Source: Streptomyces sp. NBC_01142
Lineage (GTDB): Bacteria > Actinomycetota > Actinomycetes > Streptomycetales > Streptomycetaceae
Assembly (NCBI RefSeq): GCF_026341125.1
Contig: NZ_JAPEOR010000003.1
Span: 806,001-870,000 of the forward strand
Length of the DNA: 64,000 bases
Reading direction: 5' to 3'
The notes under the pieces are model-generated. The model was not told the origin of the DNA, did not search any database, and saw only the letters and a program-made list of their open reading frames with translations. Positions within the stretch are counted from its first letter, which is position 1. Each line of letters begins with the position of its first letter. This document shows positions 11,896 to 20,265 of the stretch, in pieces. The position numbers and the translations under genes are program-made.

Positions 11896-12411
11896 GACGT
11901 CTCCGTCTCCAGGAGGTCATGTGTTCGCGGCGCTGGTCGCGACATGATCGCGACGAACCGGATTCTACTCGGGCATCCCGGACAGGGCAGCGGTACCGGT
12001 TCGCGCCGGCGGGCGTCGGGCGGTCCAGTCCCGCCGGCGGCGGGCCGTTTGGCCATCGCGGAAGCCGACTCCGCCGCGGACATCGCACCGGGGCCCGGCC
12101 CCGTCGTACGCATGAGGGGCGGCGCTGCGCGGTCCACCGGGACAGGCCCGGGCTGGTCCGAGCACTCCCGCTGTACGCACATGGGCCCGCCTGGCCGGCC
12201 TCCACCACGCCGAACGGCTGTGGGAACGCCCCGCCACGGCTCCCGGTTGACCACGGACAGCGCAGTCGTCCAGGGCCCGGCGACACGTCTTCTGGAGCAA
12301 CGCGACACCCCGCACGCGGCCGCGGACGACCTCGCGGGCGCTCTCCCGGATGTCGGCACGCCCCTGCCGCGGGCGACATGGAATCCGGTACCGCCCCTGC
12401 CGAGCACGGCT
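11896..12411. other. 516 bases without a convincing gene
   Basis: The stretch contains open frames on both strands but none with a ribosome site and a recognisable protein. A 172-codon plus-strand frame from 11944 has no Shine-Dalgarno sequence and runs into the neighbouring gene on the other strand. AGGAGG near 11910 has no start codon placed to use it other than a short ATG frame. It may hold promoters or decayed coding sequence. Confidence 0.4.
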
Positions 12412-12621
12412 CTACCTCGGGTACTCCTCCGGCGAGTCCCTCGTCTCCATCTCCCGTGAATGGCGAAGTGCCGATTCGCTGTGTTCCTTCATCTGCCGAG
12501 CCCGGTCACGGAGCCGCTCGGCCTCGTCCGGGTCCGTCGAGAGCCGTGCCCGGCGCAGCAACTGCTCGGCCTTGTCATGCTCGTACTCCGCGCGCACTCG
12601 TCCACTGTGTTGATCGCTCAT
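12412..12621 (-). CDS. Small highly charged helical protein (DUF6381-like)
   Basis: A 69-residue hydrophilic protein, almost all Arg, Glu, Asp, Lys and Ala, predicted to be one long helix or coiled coil (KAEQLLRRARLSTDPDEAER). It resembles small Streptomyces stress-associated proteins of the DUF6381 type, an assignment I make from composition and the 'TDPDEAERLRDRA' pattern only. GGAGG lies five bases upstream of the ATG, which fixes the start. It is divergent from the DJ-1/PfpI gene. Confidence 0.7.
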   Translation of the reverse strand: MSDQHSGRVRAEYEHDKAEQLLRRARLSTDPDEAERLRDRARQMKEHSESALRHSREMETRDSPEEYPR

Positions 12622-12850
12622 GGTGGCCTCCGCTCCGGTCTGTACCCGGGCCGGGCGCACAGCGTGCTCCGCGCACGATCCCGGCGCCGGGGCGCTGGTG
12701 CGGCTGCCCCCACCGCCGGTGGCCAAACGCGTCAGCGGGCATCCGTCAGGTCGGGCGGGCAATCCGCGAGCCGTTCGCGCGCGTGAGAGGCATGCTCGAG
12801 GGCAGACGCTGTGCGTACACCGAGTGTATTCGTGGAAGGACGTGAGTGAC

Positions 12851-13384
12851 ATGCGAGTCGCGTTTCTCATGGCTCCTGAGGGTGTCGAGCAGGTCGAGCT
12901 GACCGAACCCTGGCAGGCAGTGGCCGACGCCGGCGGTACGCCGGAACTGATCTCGACGCGGTCCGGCCACGTGCAGGCGTTCAAGCATCTGGACAAGGCC
13001 GACACCTTCCCCGTGGACCGCACGGTCGCCGACAGCTCCATCGAGGACTTCGACGGGCTTGTTCTGCCCGGAGGGGTCGCCAATCCGGACGTACTGCGGA
13101 GGGACGCCCGGGCCGTGGCCTTCGTGAAGGAGTTCATCGGCGCGGGCAAGCCCGTCGCGGCGATCTGTCACGCCCCCTGGACCCTGGTGGAGGCCGACGT
13201 GCTGCGCGGCAGGACGCTGACCTCCTGGCCCAGCCTGCGGACCGACATCACCAATGCCGGTGGTACGTGGGTCGACGAGGAGGTACACGTCTGCGACGCC
13301 GCCCCCGCCACCCTTGTCACGAGCCGGAAGCCGGCCGATCTGAAGGCCTTCTGCTCGGCGTTCCTCAAGGAGTTCGGCGGCTGA
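12851..13384 (+). CDS. DJ-1/PfpI family protein (general stress protein 18-like)
   Basis: A 177-residue class I glutamine amidotransferase-like protein of the PfpI/DJ-1 family. The nucleophile elbow AAICHAPW places Cys106 next to His107, and a Glu needed for the family active site is plausible in the N-terminal LTEPW segment. Relatives act as glyoxalase III, deglycase-type or chaperone enzymes in carbonyl and oxidative stress, and some were first annotated as intracellular proteases. ATG 12851 follows GGAAGG at 12836-12841 with a nine-base gap; the overlapping GTG at 12842 is too close to that site. The position beside a small stress-type gene supports a protective role. Confidence 0.82.
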   Translation: MRVAFLMAPEGVEQVELTEPWQAVADAGGTPELISTRSGHVQAFKHLDKADTFPVDRTVADSSIEDFDGLVLPGGVANPDVLRRDARAVAFVKEFIGAGKPVAAICHAPWTLVEADVLRGRTLTSWPSLRTDITNAGGTWVDEEVHVCDAAPATLVTSRKPADLKAFCSAFLKEFGG

Positions 13385-13459
13385 TCGGCGCAAGGGCCGG
13401 CGCAAGGGTCCGCGCAACCGACCGGGTGACCCCAGCCCGTGCGACGGAAGGAAGAGGCC

Positions 13460-13642
13460 ATGACGACAGCACCGCCCCCTGAACGACCCGGCCCGGTGCC
13501 GAGCGAGCCGCAGCCGGTACCGCGCGATCCGCAGCCTCCCGAGCCGGAGCCCGGCGGACCAGGAGGCCCTCCCGATGAGCAACCGCCCCCGGACCCCGGT
13601 CCGGACCCAGGGGAGCGCCCCCTTCCGGAACCCCCCGACTGA
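13460..13642 (+). CDS. Proline-rich low-complexity small protein
   Basis: A 60-residue protein made largely of Pro, Glu, Gly and Asp, with no hydrophobic segment and no folded-domain signature. GGAAGAGG just upstream of the ATG supports translation. It follows the DJ-1/PfpI gene by 75 bases in the same direction. Proteins of this kind are common in Streptomyces and are likely disordered. No function can be assigned. The biased composition means the reading frame could also be fortuitous. Confidence 0.5.
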   Translation: MTTAPPPERPGPVPSEPQPVPRDPQPPEPEPGGPGGPPDEQPPPDPGPDPGERPLPEPPD

Positions 13643-13683
13643 CCGCAGTACGGCTGCGTCCGGCGGCGTGGCTTCAGCTGTGC

Positions 13684-13734
13684 GGTCGGAGCTCGGGCGG
13701 TCAGAGCTCGGGCGGTCGGAGCTCGGGCGGTCAG
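13684..13734 (+). repeat. 15-bp tandem repeat, 3.3 copies
   Basis: Units begin at 13684, 13699, 13714 and 13729, each GGTC(G/A)GAGCTCGGGC, alternating G and A at the fifth base. The last partial copy overlaps the stop of the TetR gene. Each unit contains the palindrome GAGCTC. Confidence 0.75.
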
Positions 13735-14336
13735 AGGGCCGGGAACTCCGCCGGTACCCCGAGTGTCGGGGCGACGGCTCCCCAGATGGCGGCCTGAGCC
13801 CCGTCCAGAGAGACCTTCGGGTCACCCAGCATCAGACGGATGCCGAACCCGTCGCACAGGGCGAGCAGCAGCGTGCTCGTGGCGTCGACGTCGCAGTCGG
13901 CGAATTCCCCCGAGTCGATGCCGCGCTTGAGCGCCTGCCCCACCCACGTGTGGAGCTGGTCGTAGAGATCGACGGCGAGGTGCTGCGCCGCGCCGTCGCG
14001 CAGGGCCCGTACCCACAGCTCCTGCCACAGCCTCCAGTCCTGCCGGAGTTCGGGATCCGTGGGGAGGAGGCTGTGCAGGATGCGCGCCAGGACGACCGAG
14101 GCAGGCACCGAGTCGGCGTCTCGTTCGAGCTCGGTGCCGGTCTGGGCGAAGGAGTGCGTCATCGCCTCCGCGAAGAGCTTCTCGCGGTTCTCGAAGTGGT
14201 AGTGGAGCAGTGCCGTCGAGACACCTGCGTGCTCCGCGACCATGCGCATACGGATCTTCTCGAAGCCGACCTCGGCGATCACTTCGCACGCCGCGGCGAG
14301 GATCCGCTCACGTGTTTCGCGCGTGCGTTCTGCCAT
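13731..14336 (-). CDS. TetR-family transcriptional regulator of the catabolic cluster
   Basis: A 201-residue TetR regulator. The N-terminal helix-turn-helix spans about residues 5-50 (ILAAACEVIAEVGFEKI, then VSTALLHYHFENREKLF), followed by an all-helical ligand domain similar to BetI-like and AcrR-like C-terminal domains. It is the last gene of the leftward arm of the 13.7-22 kb cluster and is the only DNA-binding protein there. It is therefore the best candidate to bind the two palindromes at 22206-22282. The start is ATG 14336; a GTG two codons earlier is possible. Ligand and target are inferred, not shown. Confidence 0.82.
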   Translation of the reverse strand: MAERTRETRERILAAACEVIAEVGFEKIRMRMVAEHAGVSTALLHYHFENREKLFAEAMTHSFAQTGTELERDADSVPASVVLARILHSLLPTDPELRQDWRLWQELWVRALRDGAAQHLAVDLYDQLHTWVGQALKRGIDSGEFADCDVDATSTLLLALCDGFGIRLMLGDPKVSLDGAQAAIWGAVAPTLGVPAEFPAL

Positions 14337-14548
14337 GGCCACGTCGGTGCTCCCCGGGGTCGATTCGGTGTCACGGAGCGGTGGGCGGGCTGCCCGCCCA
14401 CCGCCGCCGCGTTCCATCTTCGCGTATCGCCGCGGACTGCGGGCCCGGCCCGGGCTCCGCGACGAACCGCACGGCTTCGGTACGGCGTTCATCGGTACGG
14501 AGTCCATGGCTGCGGCGTTCATGAGCGCGAGGCTCATGGCTGCGGCGG

Positions 14549-15409
14549 TCATCGGTACGTGTGGAAGCCCCTGCCCGACTTGCGGCCGAGCAGACCCGCG
14601 TCGACCATCCGGGCCAGCAGCGGCGGCGGCGCGTAGAGCGGCTCCCGGAACTCCTCGTACATCGACTCCGCGATGGCCTGTGTGGTGTCGAGCCCGATGA
14701 GGTCGGTCAGCGCGAGCGGTCCGAGTGGGTGGGCGCAGCCCAGGACCATCCCCCGGTCGATGTCCTCGGCCGACGCCGTGCCCGACTCGACCATCCGTAC
14801 CGCTGCCAGCAGATAGGGGACGAGCAGGGCATTGACGATGAACCCGGCCCGGTCCCGGGCGCGGACAACCTGCTTGCCCAGCACGCCGGAGGCGAACTCC
14901 TCCGCGCGCCGTGCGGTGTTCTCGCCGGTCAGCAGCGACGGCACCAGTTCGACCAGGGGGAGCACGGGAACCGGATTGAAGAAGTGCAGGCCCACCACCT
15001 GTTCCGGGCGCGCCGTGGCCGCCGCGAGCCGGATCACGGGGATGGAGGAGGTGTTGGTCGCCAGAATCGCGTCCTGGCGCTCCATGGTCGCGTCGAGCCG
15101 GGTGAACACCGCCAGCTTTGCCGCCTCGTCCTCGGCCACGGCCTCCACGACCAGATCCCGGTCGGCCATCCGGTCCATGTCCGTGGTGGTCACGATCCGC
15201 GCCAGCGCGGCATCCCGGTCCTCGCCGGACAGTTTCCCGGCGGCGGTGGCACGGTCCAGCGAGGCGATGATGCGGCCGAGCCCGGCGTCGGCTGCCGTAC
15301 GGCTCGACTCGACGACCACGACTTCCCGTCCCGCCCTTGCACACACCTCGGCGATGCCGGATCCCATCAGGCCGCAGCCCACGATCCCGATCCGCTCGAT
15401 TGCGCCCAT
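14549..15409 (-). CDS. 3-hydroxyacyl-CoA (3-hydroxybutyryl-CoA) dehydrogenase
   Basis: A 286-residue NAD-dependent dehydrogenase of the FadB2/Hbd type. The Rossmann motif GIVGCGLMGSGIAE is at residues 8-21. The catalytic His is in GLHFFNPV near residue 142, with the usual NTSS and downstream HPLGPLAL motifs. It oxidises a 3-hydroxyacyl-CoA to the 3-ketoacyl-CoA, the third step of beta-oxidation. In this cluster it follows an acyl-CoA synthetase and two acyl-CoA dehydrogenases, so it probably handles the same short, perhaps amine-bearing, acyl chain. No enoyl-CoA hydratase or thiolase lies nearby, so those steps must be supplied from elsewhere. The 95-base gap before it contains a stem-loop that could reduce its expression. 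Confidence 0.87.
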   Translation of the reverse strand: MGAIERIGIVGCGLMGSGIAEVCARAGREVVVVESSRTAADAGLGRIIASLDRATAAGKLSGEDRDAALARIVTTTDMDRMADRDLVVEAVAEDEAAKLAVFTRLDATMERQDAILATNTSSIPVIRLAAATARPEQVVGLHFFNPVPVLPLVELVPSLLTGENTARRAEEFASGVLGKQVVRARDRAGFIVNALLVPYLLAAVRMVESGTASAEDIDRGMVLGCAHPLGPLALTDLIGLDTTQAIAESMYEEFREPLYAPPPLLARMVDAGLLGRKSGRGFHTYR

Positions 15410-15464
15410 CGGGTCCTCACTTCTCTCGGTCGGATGTGCGCCGGGGCGGCCCGGCCCCGTCCTC

Positions 15465-15499
15465 GGGAGGCCCGGTCCTTGCCCGGGGCCGGGCCTCCC
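15465..15499 (-). terminator. Stem-loop after the first acyl-CoA dehydrogenase
   Basis: A perfect 11-bp inverted repeat (GGGAGGCCCGG and its complement) with a 13-base loop lies just past the stop at 15505. It could terminate part of the leftward transcript before the dehydrogenase and TetR genes. Confidence 0.55.
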
Positions 15500-15504
15500 C
15501 CGCC

Positions 15505-16674
15505 TCAGGCGGAGGGGATCTGCAGAACGCCCATGCCTCGCTTGACCAGTTCGCCCGCGACGATGAGGCGCTGGATTTCGGAGGTGCCTTCCCAGATGCG
15601 GTCGACGCGCAGTTCGCGGTAGAGGCGTTCGACGGGGTAGGAGCGGTCGTAGCCGCGTCCGCCGAAGATCTGGACGCAGCGGTCGATGACCCGGCCGGCC
15701 GCCTCGCTCGCCGACAGCTTGGCAATGGCCGCCTTGGCATGCAGGGTCTTGCGGTCGGCCAGGCCCTGGTCCACCTCCCAGGCGACCTGGTGGGTGTAGG
15801 CGCGGTTGACGGCGATGTCGACGGCGCAGTCGGCGAGCATGCCCTGGATCAGCTGGAAGTCGGCGATGGGGGAGCCGAACTGGCGGCGCTCGACGGCCCA
15901 GTCCCGGGCGAGTTCGAGGGCCCGCTCGGCGGCACCGGTGGTCCGCGCCGCGATCATGAGCCGTTCCTCGGTGAACCAGGACCGGGTGATGTCGTACCCC
16001 TTCCCGATGCCGCCGAGCACGGCGTCCTCGGGGACCCGGACATCGGTGAAGGTGAACTCGGGGTGCTCGTACACGAAGGTGTGCATGAAGCGCGGCACAC
16101 GCGTCATCTCGATGCCCGGTGTCTCCTTGTCGACGAGGAAGAGGGTCGGCGCGCCCTCCTCACCGGCGGCGGCGAGCACGATCATGAAGTCGGCGTGGTC
16201 GCCGACGGTGACGAACCACTTCTCGCCGTTCAGTACCCAGCCGTCCGCGGTCCGCGTCGCTGTGGTCCTGAGGTTCTGCGGGTCGGAACCGGCCTCGGGC
16301 TCGGTCACGGCGTAGCAGTCGCGCCGCCTGCCCCGGATGACGGGCACGAGGTATCGCTCGCGCTGCTCGGGGGTGCAGAAGCGCAGGGCGTTGGCCGGGC
16401 GCCACACCATGTCCCACAGTGCGCCGGTGAGCCGGCCGAGCTCCTCCTGGACGGTGGCCTGTTCCAGGATCGAGAGCCCGGCGCCGCCCCACTTTGCGGG
16501 CATGTTGACCGCCTGCAGCCCGCTGTCGAGCACGGCGTCGCGGATTTCGGCATGCGCCTGCGGGGGCAGACCGTTGTTCTCCTCGCAGTCCTGCTCGTAC
16601 TTCATGATGAACTCGGTGAGCCCGCGCGCGGAGCTCTTGAGCTCCTCCTGACGGGCGGTGAGACGGAAGTCCAT
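15505..16674 (-). CDS. Acyl-CoA dehydrogenase (copy A)
   Basis: A 389-residue flavoprotein of the acyl-CoA dehydrogenase family. The N-terminal helical domain contains WGGAGLSILEQ, the middle beta domain contains YAVTEPEAGSDP and NGEKWFVT, and the C-terminal domain contains RQFGSPIADFQLIQGMLAD and IFGGRGYDRSYPVERLYR. The expected catalytic Glu lies in RIWEGTSEIQ near residue 370. It introduces the 2,3 double bond into an acyl-CoA using FAD. The neighbour at 16777 is a paralogue, and much of the 3' half of the two genes is identical at the DNA level while the 5' halves have diverged. That points to recent gene conversion. The pair may act as a heteromer or on two successive substrates. Confidence 0.88.
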   Translation of the reverse strand: MDFRLTARQEELKSSARGLTEFIMKYEQDCEENNGLPPQAHAEIRDAVLDSGLQAVNMPAKWGGAGLSILEQATVQEELGRLTGALWDMVWRPANALRFCTPEQRERYLVPVIRGRRRDCYAVTEPEAGSDPQNLRTTATRTADGWVLNGEKWFVTVGDHADFMIVLAAAGEEGAPTLFLVDKETPGIEMTRVPRFMHTFVYEHPEFTFTDVRVPEDAVLGGIGKGYDITRSWFTEERLMIAARTTGAAERALELARDWAVERRQFGSPIADFQLIQGMLADCAVDIAVNRAYTHQVAWEVDQGLADRKTLHAKAAIAKLSASEAAGRVIDRCVQIFGGRGYDRSYPVERLYRELRVDRIWEGTSEIQRLIVAGELVKRGMGVLQIPSA

Positions 16675-16776
16675 GTCGGTCCTCGGGGTTGTGTACGTAC
16701 GGCGGGCCCGTACGGGGCACGGATGGCGGGCAGGGAGGGGACGGCGGGTACGGATGGGGCGGGTACGGGCCAGGCG

Positions 16777-17949
16777 TCAGGAGCGGGGCAGCGCAAGCGC
16801 CCGGGTGCCGCGCTTGATGAGCTCGTTGGCGACGATGAGGCGCTGGATTTCGGAGGTGCCTTCCCAGATGCGGTCGACGCGCAGTTCGCGGTAGAGGCGT
16901 TCGACGGGGTAGGAGCGGTCGTAGCCGCGTCCGCCGAAGATCTGGACGCAGCGGTCGATGACCCGGCCGGCCGCCTCGCTCGCCGCGAGCTTCGCCGTCG
17001 ACGCCTTCGCGTGCAGGGTCTTGCGGTCGGTGTGCGGCTGGTCCGCTTCCCAGGCGACCTGGTGGGTGTAGGCGCGGTTGACGGCGATGTCGACGGCGCA
17101 GTCGGCGAGCATGCCCTGGATCAGCTGGAAGTCGGCAATGGGGGAGCCGAACTGGCGGCGCTCGACGGCCCAGTCCCGGGCGAGTTCGAGGGCCCGCTCG
17201 GCGGCACCGGTGGTCCGCGCCGCAATCATGAGCCGCTCGTCCGTGAACCACTCCTTCGTCAGGTCGTAGCCGTTGCCGACGCCGCCGAGCACGTCCTCGT
17301 CGGGGACGAAGACATTGGTGAAGACGAACTCGGGGTGCCCGTTCACCGCCGAGTGCATGAAGCGCGGCACACGCGTCATCTCGACGCCCGGCGCCTGCTT
17401 GTCCACGAAGAAGAGCGTCGCCGCCCGCTCCGGTCCGGCATCGGCCTGCACCAGCAGGAAGTCGGCGATGTCACCGCACGTCACGAACCACTTCTCACCG
17501 TTCAGCAGCCATCCGCCGTTGGTACGGGTGGCGGTGCTGGTGCCCGATCCGGGGTCGGATCCCGCGCCCGGCTCGGTCACCGCGAACGCGTCGAAGCGCT
17601 CGCCCCGGATCACGGGCAGCAGATACTTCTCACGCTGCGCCTCGGTGCCGTACGCCAGGACGTTGGCGGGCCGCCAGGGGATGTCCCAGAGACAGTTGGT
17701 GACCTTCCCGAACTCCTCCTCGACGATGACCTGGTCGAGCAGGGACAGGCCTGCCCCGCCCCACTCGGCGGGCATGTTGATCGCGTAGACGCCGGCGTCG
17801 ATCGCGGCGCGGGTCAGCTCGCGGACCGTGTCGGCGGGCAGCGGTCCGCCCGCCTCCTCGGACCGGTCCTCGTACTGCATCAGCAGCCGGGCGTACGCGG
17901 CGGACCTCGCCTTGAGGTCGGCCTGCTCGGGTGTGTAGCGGAAGTCCAT
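16777..17949 (-). CDS. Acyl-CoA dehydrogenase (copy B)
   Basis: A 390-residue paralogue of the acyl-CoA dehydrogenase at 15505, with the same domain order and the same catalytic-region motif RIWEGTSEIQ. It differs mainly in the N-terminal and middle domains (FAVTEPGAGSDP, NGEKWFVTCGD), where substrate contacts would be expected. GGAGG lies a few bases upstream of the ATG. The gene is 62 bases from the acyl-CoA synthetase and 102 bases from copy A. That 102-base gap contains repeated GGCGGGTACGG-like units. The family transfers electrons to electron-transfer flavoprotein, and no ETF genes are present here, so the cellular pool would be used. Confidence 0.88.
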   Translation of the reverse strand: MDFRYTPEQADLKARSAAYARLLMQYEDRSEEAGGPLPADTVRELTRAAIDAGVYAINMPAEWGGAGLSLLDQVIVEEEFGKVTNCLWDIPWRPANVLAYGTEAQREKYLLPVIRGERFDAFAVTEPGAGSDPGSGTSTATRTNGGWLLNGEKWFVTCGDIADFLLVQADAGPERAATLFFVDKQAPGVEMTRVPRFMHSAVNGHPEFVFTNVFVPDEDVLGGVGNGYDLTKEWFTDERLMIAARTTGAAERALELARDWAVERRQFGSPIADFQLIQGMLADCAVDIAVNRAYTHQVAWEADQPHTDRKTLHAKASTAKLAASEAAGRVIDRCVQIFGGRGYDRSYPVERLYRELRVDRIWEGTSEIQRLIVANELIKRGTRALALPRS

Positions 17950-18011
17950 CGTGCGTCCTCCGGAATCGGTGGGGATGAGCGGGGGGTGAGCGGCGGGGGA
18001 AGGGGAGGCGG

Positions 18012-20072
18012 TCAGGCCAGTACGGCCCGGGCATCCAGGGCCAGTACGCCGTCCGGGCGGACCAGCAGCGGATTGACCTCGAGTTCGGCGATCTCGGGGT
18101 GGGCGGCGGCGACCGCCGTGATGCGTTCGATCACGGCCGCCGCGGCGGCCACGTCGACGCCGGGCCGGCCGCGGACGCCTGCCAGCAGCGCCGCGGTCCG
18201 CAGACTCCGCAGCAGCTCCTCGGCACGCAGAGCCGGTACGGGCGCCAGGGAGAAGGCGACATCGTGCAGGGTCTCGGTGAGAACTCCGCCGAGCCCGACC
18301 ATGGCGACCGGACCGAACCGGGGGTCGCGGTTCACCCCCACGATCAGCTCGACACCGTCCGTGAGGTCGGCCATGGCCTCGACCGAGTAGGCGGACGCGC
18401 CGAGCCTGGCGTCCATGTCCCGGTACGCGGCGAGCAGTGCGTCCCGGTCCGCGAGTCGCAGCGCCACGCCGCCCGCGTCGGACTTGTGCAGCACATGCAG
18501 TGCTTTGAGCACGTACGGACCGGCGAACTCCTCGGCCGCGGCGAGCAGCCCGGCCTCGTCCGAGATCTCGCGCGCCGCCGGGAACGGCACTCCGGCGGCA
18601 CTGAGCAGAGCCCGGACGCCGTGGTACCCGGCGTCCTTCAGGGGCGTCGCAGCCCGCGGGAGCGGGGCGACCCGAGGTGACGTGGCCACCTGCGAACCCG
18701 TCATCGCGGCCAGTGCGCGCGCGGCGTCCTCCGTGGCGGCGAACACCGGTATCCCCGCGTCGGCCAGCGTCCGGCAACTCGGCGACTGCGGATACATCGA
18801 CTGCACGACCAGGGGCTTGGGCGTCGCCCGCCAGTGCGTGACGATCTCCCGGGCGGCCTGCCTCTCGCCCTCGCCGAGGGCCGCGCCCCCGCCACCGAGC
18901 CCGCCGTTGGAGGCCGCGTAGCCGCCGAAGTACCCCGTCATCAGGACGGCATCCACCTCGTCGGTCGTGAGCAGCCCGCCGACCGTGGTGGCGTACGAAC
19001 GCGGGTCCTGCTCGCCCATCCCGGCCAGGTCGACCGGGTTGCCCACCGCGGACTGCTCCCACAGCAGGGCCCTGAGCTGTTCCTGGGCCGGGGCGCCGAA
19101 CTCGGGGACGTCCAGCCCCGTGGCCTCGGCAGCATCGGCGGCGATGACACCGTGGCCGCCGCCGTCCGTGAAGACCGCGGTGCGCCGGCCGGCGGTGCGG
19201 GAGCCCGCGTGGAGCGCGGCCAGCACGATGGTCATCTCGCGTGCCGTGGCGACCAGTTCGACCCCCGCGTCGCGGCACGCCGCGGCCACCACGTCGGAGG
19301 AGGTGGTGAGCGCGCCGGTGTGCGACTGGGCGCTGCGGGCCGAGGCGGAGCCGCGTCCCGCCGTGAGCAGTACGACGGGCTTGCCCGCCGCCGCGGCGGC
19401 TTGGGCGAAGGCCCGGCCGTCGCCGAAGTCCTCGGCGTACACGGCGATGGCCGAGGTGGCTTCGTGGCGCGCACAGTCCTCGACGAGGTCGACCAGGGTG
19501 ACATCGGCCTGGTTGCCCAGGGAGACGAAGCGGGAGAAGCCCAGTCCGTGCGGGGCACAGCGGAGCTGGAGTTCCAGCGCGAGGTTGCCGCTCTGGCTGA
19601 GGAGGGCGACGTGGCCGGGTGCGAAGCTGTCGGAGGCCAGGTACAGCTCGGTCGTGTTGTCCGCGATCCCGAGGCAGTTGGGGCCGACCAGTACGGCTCC
19701 CGCGTCCCGTACCCGGTCGGCGATCGCGCGCTGTCGGGCCAGTCCGGCGGGGCCGCTCTCGGCGAAACCGGCGGTGATGCCGACGATCGCCCGGGCGCCG
19801 CAGGCGAGAGCGTCGTCGACGGCGGCTTCGAAGCCCGGACCCGGTACGGAGATCACCACCAGCTCGACGGGTTCGCCGATCTCGGCGAGGGAGGTGGGCG
19901 CGGTACGGCCGAGGACGGTGCCGCCGCGGCGGTTCACCAGGTGGACGGGACGGCGGCCGGGGGCGCGCAGCGCCTGGGAGGCAACCGCGTGGCCGTACTT
20001 CGCCGGATCGTCGCTGGCGCCGACCACGGCGACGGACTTGGGGTCGAAGAGCGCGGTCAGATCGCGTGCCAC
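18012..20072 (-). CDS. NDP-forming acyl-CoA synthetase, fused alpha-beta type
   Basis: A 686-residue acetate-CoA ligase/acyl-CoA synthetase (ADP-forming) family protein. The CoA-binding Rossmann domain comes first (VAVVGASDDPAKYGHAV, residues 12-28), then two succinyl-CoA-ligase-like domains (about 150-440, with a GDGGGHGVIAAD segment), and last an ATP-grasp domain (about 470-686, with YVLKALHVLHKSDAGGV). These enzymes form an acyl-CoA from a free acid at the cost of one ATP to ADP. GTG 20072 is chosen because GGAG lies eight bases upstream and only one base separates it from the ferredoxin stop, so translation is probably coupled. The acid is unknown; the context suggests a short-chain or amino-acid-like acid made by the rightward arm. 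Confidence 0.85.
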   Translation of the reverse strand: MARDLTALFDPKSVAVVGASDDPAKYGHAVASQALRAPGRRPVHLVNRRGGTVLGRTAPTSLAEIGEPVELVVISVPGPGFEAAVDDALACGARAIVGITAGFAESGPAGLARQRAIADRVRDAGAVLVGPNCLGIADNTTELYLASDSFAPGHVALLSQSGNLALELQLRCAPHGLGFSRFVSLGNQADVTLVDLVEDCARHEATSAIAVYAEDFGDGRAFAQAAAAAGKPVVLLTAGRGSASARSAQSHTGALTTSSDVVAAACRDAGVELVATAREMTIVLAALHAGSRTAGRRTAVFTDGGGHGVIAADAAEATGLDVPEFGAPAQEQLRALLWEQSAVGNPVDLAGMGEQDPRSYATTVGGLLTTDEVDAVLMTGYFGGYAASNGGLGGGGAALGEGERQAAREIVTHWRATPKPLVVQSMYPQSPSCRTLADAGIPVFAATEDAARALAAMTGSQVATSPRVAPLPRAATPLKDAGYHGVRALLSAAGVPFPAAREISDEAGLLAAAEEFAGPYVLKALHVLHKSDAGGVALRLADRDALLAAYRDMDARLGASAYSVEAMADLTDGVELIVGVNRDPRFGPVAMVGLGGVLTETLHDVAFSLAPVPALRAEELLRSLRTAALLAGVRGRPGVDVAAAAAVIERITAVAAAHPEIAELEVNPLLVRPDGVLALDARAVLA

Positions 20073-20073
20073 G

Positions 20074-20265
20074 TCACTTCTCCAGCCGGAGAGCGGCGTT
20101 GGGGCAGGCCTCGGCGCAGGTGCGGGCGGCCGCTTCACGGCCGGAGGGCACCGGTACGGCGATGACGGCCGCGTAGCCCCACTCGTCGAGCTCGACGAGG
20201 TCGGGTCCGGGTTCCTGGCAGAGGCCGTAGCCCTGGCAGAGCGTGGAGTCGAGAAGGAGTTTCAC
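20074..20265 (-). CDS. Small 3Fe-4S-type ferredoxin
   Basis: A 63-residue ferredoxin with Cys10, Cys16, Cys50 and Cys54. The spacing C-x5-C ... CP matches the 3Fe-4S ferredoxins that donate electrons to P450 or Rieske enzymes in Streptomyces. It starts at GTG 20265, overlapping the stop of the NuoF-like gene by four bases (GTGA), so the two are translated together. No P450 gene lies near. The nearest oxygenase is the Rieske enzyme at 22375, so NuoF-like protein to ferredoxin to Rieske oxygenase is the natural electron route. That route is inference from adjacency. Confidence 0.85.
   Translation of the reverse strand: MKLLLDSTLCQGYGLCQEPGPDLVELDEWGYAAVIAVPVPSGREAAARTCAEACPNAALRLEK

Noticed and set aside
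11944..12459. Plus-strand frame of about 172 codons after the phosphatase gene
   Set aside because: No ribosome site, no recognisable protein, and it overlaps the well-supported gene at 12412-12621 on the other strand.
15337..18390. A 1017-codon plus-strand open frame and a similar 711-codon frame at 18967-21102
   Set aside because: They lie antisense to acyl-CoA dehydrogenase, acyl-CoA synthetase and NuoF-like genes with clear motifs. Long antisense frames are expected at this GC content.
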